58,426 nt of DNA from a virus: positions 1-58,426 of the IMG/VR virus record IMGVR_UViG_3300011114_000309; one strand, 5' to 3'. Positions 21,938-29,332 of the stretch are shown here, piece by piece. The translations under genes were made by a program, and so were the position numbers. The notes under the pieces are model-generated. The model saw only the letters and a program-made list of their open reading frames with translations. It searched no databases and was not told where the DNA came from. Every line of letters begins with the position of its first letter. The first letter of the stretch is position 1.

Positions 21938-22085
21938 GTCTTCTCAGAAATGACGGTTGCTGAGGGAAGTGGCACATCAGTTCAGACACTTCTGTCAGTG
22001 CATCCCATTCCTCTAAAACAATCATCAAGTGCATGTAATCTACAAGGATCTGCTTCTGCACATCCTGGTTCGTATAGTCTTTCAT
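21912..22085 (-). CDS. 57-residue protein, first gene of leftward accessory island
   Basis: MKDYTNQDVQKQILVDYMHL, MIVLEEWDALTEVSELMCHF, ending HDEDLSAV. Two amphipathic helices. AGGAGATGAA directly precedes the ATG at 22085 and the promoter at 22115-22143 lies upstream, so it is probably the earliest-expressed gene of the island. Function unknown. Confidence 0.65.
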   Translation of the reverse strand: MKDYTNQDVQKQILVDYMHLMIVLEEWDALTEVSELMCHFPQQPSFLRRHDEDLSAV

Positions 22086-22087
22086 TT

Positions 22088-22104
22088 CATCTCCTGTCTG
22101 TTAG
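22088..22104 (-). promoter_or_regulatory. Shared early leader / ribosome-binding site (copy 2)
   Basis: - strand CTAACAGACAGGAGATG, one base different from 15346-15362. Confidence 0.7.
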
Positions 22105-22114
22105 GTTAGACTCT

Positions 22115-22143
22115 AATATACCAGTTGACTTTGGTAAACGCAA
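22115..22143 (-). promoter_or_regulatory. Promoter for leftward accessory island
   Basis: - strand TTGCGT (22143-22138) and TATATT (22120-22115), spacer 17. Same -10 as the replication operon promoter at 15373, weaker -35. Confidence 0.6.
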
Positions 22144-22153
22144 GTGGTAATCT
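22125..22153 (+). promoter_or_regulatory. Promoter for ParB/helicase/primase operon
   Basis: TTGACT (22125-22130) and TAATCT (22148-22153), spacer 17, overlapping the divergent - strand promoter. Mutual interference is possible. Confidence 0.55.
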
Positions 22154-22170
22154 GACTACTCTTTCATACT

Positions 22171-22180
22171 TTTATGGAGT
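22171..22180 (+). promoter_or_regulatory. Half site of the 26-bp palindrome, at a ribosome-binding site
   Basis: TTTATGGAGT matches the right half of the palindromes at 15410 and 29281 and lies four bases before the ATG at 22185. No matching left half is present. Confidence 0.5.
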
Positions 22181-22184
22181 CGAA

Positions 22185-22331
22185 ATGGATCAGGCAAGGA
22201 AGATTTTTGAGACGATGTTGACTGCTTCGGGCAGGTCAGCACCGGTGTGGGACGGGAGGAAGTACACAACCAAGAACGTGCAAACCTACTGGCGCTGGTT
22301 CTGGCTGGGTTATTCGATGAGTGGCAAATGA
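22185..22331 (+). CDS. 48-residue hypothetical protein, first gene of rightward early operon
   Basis: MDQARKIFETMLTASGRSAP... ending WFWLGYSMSGK. The ATG at 22185 follows TATGGAGT; the longer upstream reading would cross the promoter. Trp/Tyr-rich C-terminus. Its TGA overlaps the next ATG (ATGA). Function unknown. Confidence 0.6.
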   Translation: MDQARKIFETMLTASGRSAPVWDGRKYTTKNVQTYWRWFWLGYSMSGK

Positions 22332-23083
22332 CAGCTATCAATATCGACATCATCAATATCGGAGCAGGGACTCAGTCTCGAGCCGAGATCAACGAGCAGG
22401 TAGTCAGCGAGTACGCCGAAGCGATGGACCACGGGTCTATCTTCCCACCTGTCCAGTTGTATTCAGACGGCGTTAATTATTATTTGGTTGATGGGTTCCA
22501 CCGGTATCACGCGCATCGTCGGCTTAAGAAGAAGGCGATCAACGCTGATGTTCTTCAGGGGACTCTGCGGGATGCGATCCTTCATTCGCTCGGGGCCAAT
22601 GCTTTGCATGGACTTCGGAGGACGAACGAGGACAAGCGCAAGGCTGTCATCACGATGTTGGAAGACATTGAATGGCAGGACTGGGCTGACAACGAGATAG
22701 CTAGGAACTGCAAGGTGTCAGCTCCTCTGGTAGCCAAGCTACGCAAGGAGATGGGTGCGGCTAGGACGACGAGAAAGTTCAACACCAAGACCGGCAAGAC
22801 ATCTGAGATCAAGGTTGAACCTCCGAAGGAGGAAGAGTTCAATCCAGAGAAGGACGCTGTTGACGATCTACTGGCAGAGAATGAATCGTTGAAGGATCAG
22901 CTAGCCGTAGCGAAGATGGGGACTACACCGGATGCATCGATGGCGCAGGAGACCATTGAATCCTTACGGGAGGAAATTAGACTCTTGAAGATTGAGAATG
23001 AAGCACTTCGTATATCTCGAGACACGTTTCAAAACGAGAACGCACAGTTGAAGAAACAAGTAGCCATGTTGCAGAAGAAATGA
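22328..23083 (+). CDS. ParB-like nuclease-domain protein with HTH and coiled coil
   Basis: 251 residues from ATG 22328 (ATGA overlap); the earlier ATG at 22247 lies inside the previous gene. The ParB/Srx-type domain shows SRAEINEQVVSEYAEAM, PPVQLYSDG and YYLVDGFHRYHAHRRL (G-H-R signature). A helix-turn-helix follows (WADNEIARNCKVSAPLVAKLRKEM), and residues about 180-251 form a Leu-rich coiled coil (ESLREEIRLLKIENEALRIS). Phage ParB-like proteins act as regulators or CTP/ATP-dependent nucleases. It heads the helicase-primase operon. Confidence 0.8.
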   Translation: MTAINIDIINIGAGTQSRAEINEQVVSEYAEAMDHGSIFPPVQLYSDGVNYYLVDGFHRYHAHRRLKKKAINADVLQGTLRDAILHSLGANALHGLRRTNEDKRKAVITMLEDIEWQDWADNEIARNCKVSAPLVAKLRKEMGAARTTRKFNTKTGKTSEIKVEPPKEEEFNPEKDAVDDLLAENESLKDQLAVAKMGTTPDASMAQETIESLREEIRLLKIENEALRISRDTFQNENAQLKKQVAMLQKK

Positions 23084-23313
23084 AGATCAACGCACGTAAA
23101 GCCATGACAATGGCTATTCAATCCTTGGAACTTTGGAAGAGGACACATGCCTTAGATTGGGAGCAGCATGATGAAGACGCACTTCAAGCATTGCGAGAGA
23201 GTTTGCATTTATGTGAAACGCCGATTCCGGAGGATCGTATGCGACTCCTTGCATTGGATTACAAAGGTTGGCGTTTAGTCAGGGCAACAGAGAAGGAACA
23301 CGGTATCTACTAA
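23080..23313 (+). CDS. Hypothetical protein
   Basis: 77 residues, overlapping the ParB-like stop by 4 bases. Helical throughout (ARKAMTMAIQSLELWKRTHA, then ALQALRESLHLCE). No family recognised. A 36-base gap with GGAG precedes the helicase. Confidence 0.6.
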   Translation: MKINARKAMTMAIQSLELWKRTHALDWEQHDEDALQALRESLHLCETPIPEDRMRLLALDYKGWRLVRATEKEHGIY

Positions 23314-23349
23314 CCCACGCCGAGGGGTGTCTCGGCAGGAGAAACGAAC

Positions 23350-24822
23350 ATGGAGTTGAAACTTCGACCTTATCAACTGGAAGCTTTGGAGCAACTGCGA
23401 CAGGGTTTTGCAGCAGGGAAACGAAAACAAGTTTTAGTTAGTCCCACCGGATCTGGAAAGACTGAGATGGCGATAGCTTTGCTGAACGCCACAAAACAAA
23501 AGGGCAACAAAGCAGCGATGATCCTTGACCGGATCATTCTCTGCGACCAAACCAGTAAACGACTCGATAGGTACAACATCGACCACGGTGTGTTGCAGGC
23601 CAAACACTGGCGTTGGAGGCCGTACGAAAACATCCAAGTTTGTTCGGCACAGACGTTGGAGAAGCGAGGATCGTTTCCTGGTCTTAACCTTTTGATCGTT
23701 GATGAGGCGCATACAACACGCCAACAGACGATGGACTTTATCAAGAACAATCCAGATGTCAGGGTGATTGGTTTGACTGCAACCCCTTTCACAAAAGGTC
23801 TTGGTTCGGTGTATGAGCATGTTGTATCCACGGTCACGACCAAGGAACTGGTCAATCAGGGAGTGCTTGTACCGCTGAAGGTCTTTGTGGCGAAAGAGAT
23901 CGACATGACCGGCGCAAAGAAGGTGGCCGGTGAGTGGTCATCAGGCGAAGCCGAGAAGCGTGGGATGGTCATCACTGGAGATATTGTTGCTGAATGGATT
24001 AAGAAGACTCATGAAATATTTGGTAAGCCAGAGAAGACTATTGTCTTTTGTTCTGGTGTAGCGCATGGAGCAGACCTTGCTCGGAAGTTCGCAGAGCAGG
24101 GATACAACTTCGTAGCCGTTTCGTATCTGGACGATGACAAGTTCAAACAAGAAGTGATTACGGAGTTCAGCAAACCGGACACCGAGATACATGGACTGAT
24201 CGCAACGGACATCTTGACCAAGGGTTTTGATGTACCGGATGTGAAGATCGGCGTAAGCGCCAGGCCATTTAGTAAATCATTATCCTCACACATCCAACAG
24301 ATGGGCCGTGTGATGCGTGGAGCCACGGGTAAGGATTTTGCCTTGTGGCTTGATCATTCGGGCAACTACGTTCGTTTTAGGGACGAATGGGAGGAAGTAT
24401 TCGAGGCCGGTGTTCAGGAGTTGGACGACGGCAAGGAGAAGGCTAAGAAAGAACCAAGCCAGAAGGAAAAAGAAGCCAGTAAATGTCCTGTCTGCTCGGC
24501 GTTATGGCCTAAAGGTTCGGATACGTGTGCGAACTGTGGTCATGTGAGGGAGAGGAAGAACAAGGTAGCTTCGGTGGCAGGAGAGCTGACCGAGTTGGGT
24601 GCGATGTCTAGGGAGAACAAGCAGGACTTCTGGAGTCAACTTCGGTGGAAGGTGATGTATGACGGTTGGCGGGAGGGTCGAGCAGCACACACCTACAAGG
24701 ATAAGTTTGGAGTATGGCCTCGAGGCCTGGACGATAAGACCGTTAAACAACCGACTTCTGAGACAGAACGGTTTATAAAACAACGGCTAAGACATTTCTT
24801 ATACAAGAGCAGGAAGATCTAA
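23350..24822 (+). CDS. SF2 DEAH-type DNA helicase with C-terminal zinc ribbon
   Basis: 490 residues. Q-like start LRPYQLEALEQLRQGF, motif I SPTGSGKTE (31-39), DEAH (118-121), motif III TATP (143-146), motif V DILTKGFDVPDV and motif VI HIQQMGRVMRG. A CPVCSALWP...CANCGH zinc ribbon lies near residues 377-397. This is a RecG/UvsW/RadD-like superfamily 2 arrangement used by many phages as the replicative or branch-migrating helicase. Its last base is the first base of the primase ATG, so the two are coupled. Confidence 0.93.
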   Translation: MELKLRPYQLEALEQLRQGFAAGKRKQVLVSPTGSGKTEMAIALLNATKQKGNKAAMILDRIILCDQTSKRLDRYNIDHGVLQAKHWRWRPYENIQVCSAQTLEKRGSFPGLNLLIVDEAHTTRQQTMDFIKNNPDVRVIGLTATPFTKGLGSVYEHVVSTVTTKELVNQGVLVPLKVFVAKEIDMTGAKKVAGEWSSGEAEKRGMVITGDIVAEWIKKTHEIFGKPEKTIVFCSGVAHGADLARKFAEQGYNFVAVSYLDDDKFKQEVITEFSKPDTEIHGLIATDILTKGFDVPDVKIGVSARPFSKSLSSHIQQMGRVMRGATGKDFALWLDHSGNYVRFRDEWEEVFEAGVQELDDGKEKAKKEPSQKEKEASKCPVCSALWPKGSDTCANCGHVRERKNKVASVAGELTELGAMSRENKQDFWSQLRWKVMYDGWREGRAAHTYKDKFGVWPRGLDDKTVKQPTSETERFIKQRLRHFLYKSRKI

Positions 24823-25625
24823 TGGACTTCATATCGTTTTGCAGGGGACACGGCATCATCATCGACCAGACACCACCAATCGGGGTGTGGAAAAGGTATC
24901 GAACTGAGGATCACCCAAACAAGAAGAACGGCGCAGTGAAATGGATGGGGACGTACGGATTCGTACAGAACCATGCGTTGGATACTGCTGTATCGGTGTG
25001 GCAGTCTGATAAACCGGACGACCTGAAATTTAAGAAGTTCATTCAGGCTGCGACCGATAAGACTCAAGAGACGCAGGAACGTGCGGCAAAGAAGGCCGGA
25101 TGGATTCTGAATCAGTGTGAACTGTTTACCCATGAGTACTTTCTACGGAAAGGTTTTCCGGATGAACGTGGGAATGTGTGGTTCAAGGATAATGAAAAGA
25201 TCCTGGTCATTCCGATGCGGATAGGGACTCGGTTGGTCGGATGCCAGATGATCAGTGAGACCGGAGATAAGAAGTTTTTGTTCGGCCAAAAGACCAGTGG
25301 GGCTGAATTTGTGTTTGATAACAAAGGCCCAAACTTTTGGTGCGAGGGATACGCCACGGCGTTAAGCCTTCGGATGATCTTAAAGTCGATGAAGCGTAGG
25401 TATACGATTCACGTTTGTTTCTCGGCACATAACATGCAGAAACTTGCCAAGGACGGGTATGTGATCGCGGATAACGACGCAAGCGAGACGGGTGAGACGG
25501 TAGCGAAGCGAAGTGGCTTGCCTTATTTCATGCCACCGGACGTTGGCGATGACTTCAACGATTACCACAGGAAAGTCGGGATACTAAAAGCCGGACTCTC
25601 GCTAACAAAATCACTGCGTTTGTAA
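24822..25625 (+). CDS. Toprim-domain DNA primase
   Basis: 267 residues. CEGYATALSLR (E175) and VIADNDASETGE (D217, D219) are the Toprim catalytic motifs of phage/plasmid primases; a DUF927-like or zinc-finger front is absent, the N-terminal ~100 residues being a short accessory region. Starts within the helicase stop. Probably lays primers for phage replication. Converges on the - strand gene at 25611, overlapping 15 bases. Confidence 0.87.
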   Translation: MDFISFCRGHGIIIDQTPPIGVWKRYRTEDHPNKKNGAVKWMGTYGFVQNHALDTAVSVWQSDKPDDLKFKKFIQAATDKTQETQERAAKKAGWILNQCELFTHEYFLRKGFPDERGNVWFKDNEKILVIPMRIGTRLVGCQMISETGDKKFLFGQKTSGAEFVFDNKGPNFWCEGYATALSLRMILKSMKRRYTIHVCFSAHNMQKLAKDGYVIADNDASETGETVAKRSGLPYFMPPDVGDDFNDYHRKVGILKAGLSLTKSLRL

Positions 25626-25817
25626 AGCATAAAAGACCCCTTCAACTTTCATGTGGGAGGGGTTTTCCCGTTCGGTATGCTTCAGGAACATGAGCATTTC
25701 CATGCCAAGGGAATAGCTAGCTTCGCCTGGGCCATAGTGATCGGCACTGACTCGTACAAAGCCGGTTTCATCTTCCATCAAATAGATGGCGAACATCGTC
25801 TTATTTTTCATGGTCAT
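25611..25817 (-). CDS. Hypothetical protein
   Basis: 68 residues from ATG 25817 (MTMKNKTMFAIYLMEDETGF); a second in-frame ATG at 25811 has better spacing from AGGAC. Beta-rich with VRVSADHYGPGEASYSLGME. Follows the DpdA-like gene by four bases, so part of that operon. Function unknown. Confidence 0.6.
   Translation of the reverse strand: MTMKNKTMFAIYLMEDETGFVRVSADHYGPGEASYSLGMEMLMFLKHTERENPSHMKVEGVFYALQTQ
25636..25666 (+). terminator. Possible terminator of helicase-primase operon
   Basis: ACCCCT (25636-25641) pairs with AGGGGT (25658-25663) followed by TTT; it lies inside the opposite-strand gene and the loop is long, so weak. Confidence 0.3.
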
Positions 25818-25821
25818 CGTC

Positions 25822-26550
25822 CTAGATGAACAAAGGCTTTTGATATTGCATGGTATTGATGCGATCTTCAAACACTTTCGCTTCCCGCCAATCATTTCCG
25901 TTGCGGCGTTCGTACCGAGCGGCAAAAGACCATGCCATAGAGTCTGCTGTGTAGAGTAATTCACGCACCAATCCGGATGATAGGGCAGTAGTCTTTACAC
26001 CAAACCCGTGAAGACGTAGATCGGGACGTTCGGTTTTGATAGCAAGCAGTACTTGCTCGATAGATGCGATGTTGTTATTGCGTTTGCATACGGACCCCAC
26101 ACCGACCCACATGCCTTGCTTTAGGCGGTCTCCGTACATACGGATGTGATTAACGTAGTCTTGTGGGTCGTACCCTTGCAGGACCGGAATGATGTAAACA
26201 CCTCCAACGTCATGTTGAAGCAGCTCGTCGTAGCGTTCGATGGTCATGCGTTGATGTTCGGGTATGGTTTTCCCGGTCATCTTCAGGACAAATGCTTCGC
26301 ACATAAAATCCTGGGACACTGCGGCTAGTAGGTTGCCGCAGGTGGAGAATCGTTTGATGTGATGGGCATATTCAGACACGGGGAAACGGTATCCCCCATG
26401 TCTGACCACCTCGGTAAATGCACCTGAATCCATGATCCAGTCGTTGACTGGGAAATGGCTTTTGCGATTCCGTATGGTGTTTACGGAAATAAAAGCAGAC
26501 TCAAAGTGTTTCGAGTCTGCGGGGTGATGCAGTCCAGTGAAAAACCTCAT
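25822..26550 (-). CDS. dpdA: DpdA-like 7-deazaguanine DNA transglycosylase
   Basis: 242 residues. WIMDSGAFTEV (D41 in a DSGxF motif), IIPVLQGYDPQDYVNHI, MWVGVGSVCKR, RLHGFGVK and ADSMAWSF follow the TGT/DpdA order seen in phage proteins that swap guanine in DNA for a 7-deazaguanine. D41 corresponds to the base-recognition Asp of queuine tRNA-ribosyltransferases. No preQ0 synthesis genes (folE, queD, queE, queC) are seen in the window, so the precursor would come from the host. Substrate cannot be told from sequence. ATGA-coupled to the upstream microprotein. Confidence 0.8.
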   Translation of the reverse strand: MRFFTGLHHPADSKHFESAFISVNTIRNRKSHFPVNDWIMDSGAFTEVVRHGGYRFPVSEYAHHIKRFSTCGNLLAAVSQDFMCEAFVLKMTGKTIPEHQRMTIERYDELLQHDVGGVYIIPVLQGYDPQDYVNHIRMYGDRLKQGMWVGVGSVCKRNNNIASIEQVLLAIKTERPDLRLHGFGVKTTALSSGLVRELLYTADSMAWSFAARYERRNGNDWREAKVFEDRINTMQYQKPLFI

Positions 26551-26645
26551 TCAGAAAACCACCATTTCACCATCATCCAACCAAGTGCAACACCGGATAC
26601 AACCATCACCACAAGGTCTAAGACCAAATCAGTTAAACGTTTCAT
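26547..26645 (-). CDS. 32-residue membrane microprotein
   Basis: MKRLTDLVLDLVVMVVSGVA... ending VKWWFSE: a single transmembrane helix with a basic start. ATGA overlaps at both ends (26642-26645 and 26547-26550) tie it to its neighbours. Confidence 0.55.
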   Translation of the reverse strand: MKRLTDLVLDLVVMVVSGVALGWMMVKWWFSE

Positions 26646-26863
26646 GCCCAAGCCTCCAAAAATTCAGCGTCTGACTTTTGACCCTCGAGAATCTGAGTGT
26701 TCAGCCAATGGTCATAGATATCGACCAAGGGTTCGAGGTTTTGACCGTGACGGTCTACGAACTCCCAAACTTGGATGAACGCATAGAGAAAATCGCGTTG
26801 ATCTTGAGTGAGTCGGGATCCGTATTCAAAAAGCATCTCGTCGGCGGTTCTATTGGGCATCAT
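26642..26863 (-). CDS. Hypothetical protein
   Basis: 73 residues, acidic and aromatic (DQRDFLYAFIQVWEFVDRHG). Helical, no family recognised. Coupled by a 4-base overlap to the microprotein downstream. The N-terminal NRTADEM resembles the start NRTADKV of the next gene upstream, suggesting a shared short module. Confidence 0.6.
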   Translation of the reverse strand: MMPNRTADEMLFEYGSRLTQDQRDFLYAFIQVWEFVDRHGQNLEPLVDIYDHWLNTQILEGQKSDAEFLEAWA

Positions 26864-27014
26864 GTTGATTTTCCTTTTGGTCTATTAAATCGCCCACGGC
26901 TAACCAGTAGCGGTAACCGAGGCTTTCGGATGGAAACTTGCTTGCCATGTACATACAAAAGACATAAGCATGCTCTCCGTACATGGCAACTACTTTGTCG
27001 GCGGTCCGGTTCAT
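26850..27014 (-). CDS. 54-residue hypothetical protein
   Basis: MNRTADKVVAMYGEHAYVFC, MYMASKFPSES, ending KENQHDAQ. Start overlaps the upstream stop as ATGA; end overlaps the next start by 14 bases. Shares NRTAD with the following product. Function unknown. Confidence 0.55.
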   Translation of the reverse strand: MNRTADKVVAMYGEHAYVFCMYMASKFPSESLGYRYWLAVGDLIDQKENQHDAQ

Positions 27015-27139
27015 TTCAGGATGAAATCGTCGATAACGTAGGACCGAAGGCCCAACTTGCGCGCGGCTTGAAGGGCTAAAGCTTCGGTGGTAAAGACGCC
27101 GATGACATCGACGCCGGACATGAGTACGAAGACTTTCAT
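27011..27139 (-). CDS. 42-residue hypothetical protein
   Basis: MKVFVLMSGVDVIGVFTTEA then LALQAARKLGLRSYVIDDFILK: a compact strand-strand-helix-strand pattern. Begins one base after the GP88-like stop. Function unknown. Confidence 0.55.
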   Translation of the reverse strand: MKVFVLMSGVDVIGVFTTEALALQAARKLGLRSYVIDDFILK

Positions 27140-27140
27140 G

Positions 27141-27809
27141 CTAATGCTCGATAAAGGCTATCGCCTTAGTCGTGGACCAACAAAGGCCGCATGTCAGGCA
27201 TGAGGAGGTTTTCCCGGTTTGTTCCGGGCATGTAATGCCTTCGCCCATGACGTTAGCCGACATGGATCCACCCTTGTCGGACCATCGGATCCACGCGCGA
27301 TCATTTTGCAGATTGTCGGCTATGGCATCGGCGATCGGACCGTCGGTTCTATGGGTGTAACCGAAGACATGCAACGAAGGGTATGCCCGAAGGGCATTAG
27401 CCCAAAAATCTACATAATCCGTACTGTAAAAGTCTCCTAAGACATGAAGACGAACTACAAACCCTTGCGGATGTTTCCGGGCTAAATAGTCCAGTTCGTC
27501 ATTAAGTCTCATTTCCAATAATTCGGGTTCGGACGAACTAATCCGGTGAGCGAACCCCATATTGTTCCCGAAGCATCGGTCCCATTGCTGACATGATCGG
27601 GAACAGGTAGCCCGTTCTTCAAGAGTAAGGGTGTACATGGGCATACCGGACCATTTACCCTTTGTGACTACGTTCGAACCCGCACCAAGCTTGGCATTTC
27701 CCGAAGCCGGTTTAAGTAGACGCGAAGCATAGTCGGCTAAGGGTTTAACCGTCTTCGGGTGAATTGTCACGGCATGCTCGAGTGCCGGGTGATTTGCGCG
27801 TAGTCTCAT
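27141..27809 (-). CDS. GP88-like cysteine-rich phage protein
   Basis: 222 residues from the ATG at 27809, which has GGAGATAAC upstream (an earlier in-frame ATG at 27833 is less well placed). YTLTLEERATCSRSCQQW then RCFGNNMGFAHR, FVVRLHVLGDFYS and HVFGYTHR match the phage 'gene product 88' family as I remember it. C-terminal CPEQ...SCLTCGLCW adds more cysteines, suggesting an Fe-S or zinc site. Function unproved. It sits in the same operon as the DpdA-like gene, so a link to DNA modification is possible. Confidence 0.75.
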   Translation of the reverse strand: MRLRANHPALEHAVTIHPKTVKPLADYASRLLKPASGNAKLGAGSNVVTKGKWSGMPMYTLTLEERATCSRSCQQWDRCFGNNMGFAHRISSSEPELLEMRLNDELDYLARKHPQGFVVRLHVLGDFYSTDYVDFWANALRAYPSLHVFGYTHRTDGPIADAIADNLQNDRAWIRWSDKGGSMSANVMGEGITCPEQTGKTSSCLTCGLCWSTTKAIAFIEH

Positions 27810-27834
27810 TGTTATCTCCGTTAGTAGGTCCACA

Positions 27835-27856
27835 AAAACCCTCCGCGAAGGGTTTT
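27835..27856 (-). terminator. Terminator between 27864 and 27809 genes
   Basis: AAAACCCT / AGGGTTTT eight-bp stem with a six-base loop; T-rich on both strands, so possibly bidirectional. Confidence 0.65.
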
Positions 27857-27863
27857 AATTGAC

Positions 27864-28160
27864 CTACTTGAGAGCAAGCTTCAAGGCCTTGATCCAGTAC
27901 TTTTCTTTTCTCTCCGGTCCTACGAAGTGCAAGTGTTCGGTCCTGTACTCTCCGGTCCTATAGTCTTGTTCGGGTTCGCTCGATACCCAAGTATCCGGAC
28001 CGATAACAGAACTTGAAGGGTGAGGAAAGAAACGTAACTGCCTGACTAAATCACGAAACGAAAAAGGCTCGAATTCGAACTCGAAGCCTGACTCCTCCAC
28101 TTCGCCATGCTCGGCGGACTCTTCGGTGATTACTTCGTAGGTTTTACTGATTAAAAGCAT
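27864..28160 (-). CDS. Conserved phage protein, ESGFEFE family
   Basis: 98 residues with ESGFEFEFEPFSFRDLVRQL, DTWVSSEPEQDYRTGE and HLHFVGPERKEKYWIKAL. This pattern is common in uncharacterised proteins of betaproteobacterial and actinobacterial phages. Acidic. Function unknown. Confidence 0.7.
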   Translation of the reverse strand: MLLISKTYEVITEESAEHGEVEESGFEFEFEPFSFRDLVRQLRFFPHPSSSVIGPDTWVSSEPEQDYRTGEYRTEHLHFVGPERKEKYWIKALKLALK

Positions 28161-28211
28161 TTTTTACACTCCAAAAAATAGGGTTTGAACCAGCTCCAAA
28201 TCTATAGCGGT

Positions 28212-28376
28212 TTACTCGTCTTCGACATCGATAATGTCAATTTGGTAGTCGGCGGAATTCAATTCCTCGTCGATGTCAGTACATCCATTGAGGATCAAAT
28301 CGCGCAACTCCTCCTCGGATTTGGCGCTGATTGCCCGGGTAACGGAAACGGTTACGGTTACGGTGTAGGTTTTCAT
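28212..28376 (-). CDS. 54-residue hypothetical protein
   Basis: Starts at ATG 28376 after GGAGCG: MKTYTVTVTVSVTRAISAKS, EEELRDLIL, ending DIIDVEDE. Beta-rich front, acidic tail, similar in layout to small phage proteins that modulate a partner enzyme. Promoter-proximal gene of its operon. Confidence 0.6.
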   Translation of the reverse strand: MKTYTVTVTVSVTRAISAKSEEELRDLILNGCTDIDEELNSADYQIDIIDVEDE

Positions 28377-28408
28377 GTATCGCTCCGGTGTTTGGTGTAC
28401 GAACTTCC

Positions 28409-28438
28409 ATCTTAGTACACTTAATCGCACCATGTCAA
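28409..28438 (-). promoter_or_regulatory. Promoter of DpdA/GP88 operon
   Basis: - strand TTGACA (28438-28433) and TAAGAT (28414-28409), spacer 18. Confidence 0.6.
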
Positions 28439-28458
28439 GCGATTATGCTGAGGGTTTG

Positions 28459-28487
28459 TTGTTTTCCTCTTTTGTTCCCATTAGAAT
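28459..28487 (+). promoter_or_regulatory. Possible promoter of the late operon
   Basis: TTGTTT (28459-28464) and TAGAAT (28482-28487), spacer 17, upstream of the small terminase. A GCCC-GAA-GGGC hairpin (28506-28516) follows before the ATG. Confidence 0.4.
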
Positions 28488-28522
28488 CGCGCGATGATCA
28501 ATAGCCCGAAGGGCAATAGCCT

Positions 28523-29203
28523 ATGAAGCTTTCACGTAAACAAGCAAAGGAAACGCTAGAAACAATCCCAAGTGAGATATTGCTAGGGAAGTCCGTTTCC
28601 AAAGGGTTAACCCATAAGCAAAGGGAATTTGCACGAAGGGTAGCAATGGGACAAACAAAGGCTAGTGCATACAGACAAGCGTATAAGGAAAACGCAAGCA
28701 AACGAACTCTAGCGTGCAAACCCTACGAACTAATGCGCGATGAGAGGATACAGAGAGAGATCCAAGCGTATGAACTGGCAATTGAGTCGGCGAAATATCG
28801 AACCCCTATTGCCCTTCGCGAACTTGTAATCCAATCCTTAGTTCAAACACTGATCGATCCCCAGGCTAAACACGCACAAAGGGTCGCGGCGGCGAAGGTA
28901 CTCGGAACCGTCGCAGAGGTATCCGCCTTCGTTGATCGCAAGGAGATTACTCACGTTTCATCGAGCGAACACGCTAGAGACCAAATCATGGACATGCTCT
29001 CGGACATGCTGAAGGCGAACGCCATCGACGTGGACCCCACCTCATTGATTCAGGAACTGGGGGGAACCCACCCCTCCCCCACCCCCCTTGACGCTGAATC
29101 GGAGTCCCCTCCGCATGTACATACTATTCCCCACGAATCAGCCACCTCTGAATCAGATACCCCCACCCCCTTTCAAAATTCCGACCAAGATAGTGATAAG
29201 TAA
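28523..29203 (+). CDS. terS: Terminase small subunit
   Basis: 226 residues. The segment LTHKQREFARRVAMGQTKAS followed by AYRQAYKE is the DNA-binding helix-turn-helix start of small terminases; RTPIALRELVIQSLVQTLID and a helical oligomerisation region follow. The C-terminal ~45 residues are disordered Pro/Ser/His. It would recognise phage DNA and feed the large subunit encoded three genes on. An insert of two other genes between terS and terL is unusual. Confidence 0.85.
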   Translation: MKLSRKQAKETLETIPSEILLGKSVSKGLTHKQREFARRVAMGQTKASAYRQAYKENASKRTLACKPYELMRDERIQREIQAYELAIESAKYRTPIALRELVIQSLVQTLIDPQAKHAQRVAAAKVLGTVAEVSAFVDRKEITHVSSSEHARDQIMDMLSDMLKANAIDVDPTSLIQELGGTHPSPTPLDAESESPPHVHTIPHESATSESDTPTPFQNSDQDSDK

Positions 29204-29280
29204 AATAGCGAAAACCCCCCATGTATGATTTGGTACCATCTTGTATGGGGATATATACCAACTTACAGCTATGCATACCA

Positions 29281-29306
29281 AAACTCCATAAACGTTTATG
29301 GAGTTT
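29281..29306. promoter_or_regulatory. 26-bp perfect palindrome, candidate operator (site 2)
   Basis: Half site AAACTCCATAAAC followed directly by its exact reverse complement, 27 bases before the LexA-like ATG. Differs from site 1 (15410-15435) only in the central two bases. A place where the LexA-like protein could repress its own gene. Confidence 0.75.
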
Positions 29307-29332
29307 GCGGTATAGGTTATAGAATATGTGAA

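Noticed and set aside
29225-29332. N-terminal extension of the LexA-like protein from ATG 29225
   Set aside because: Would place the 26-bp palindrome and likely promoter inside the coding region; the extension resembles no LexA start.
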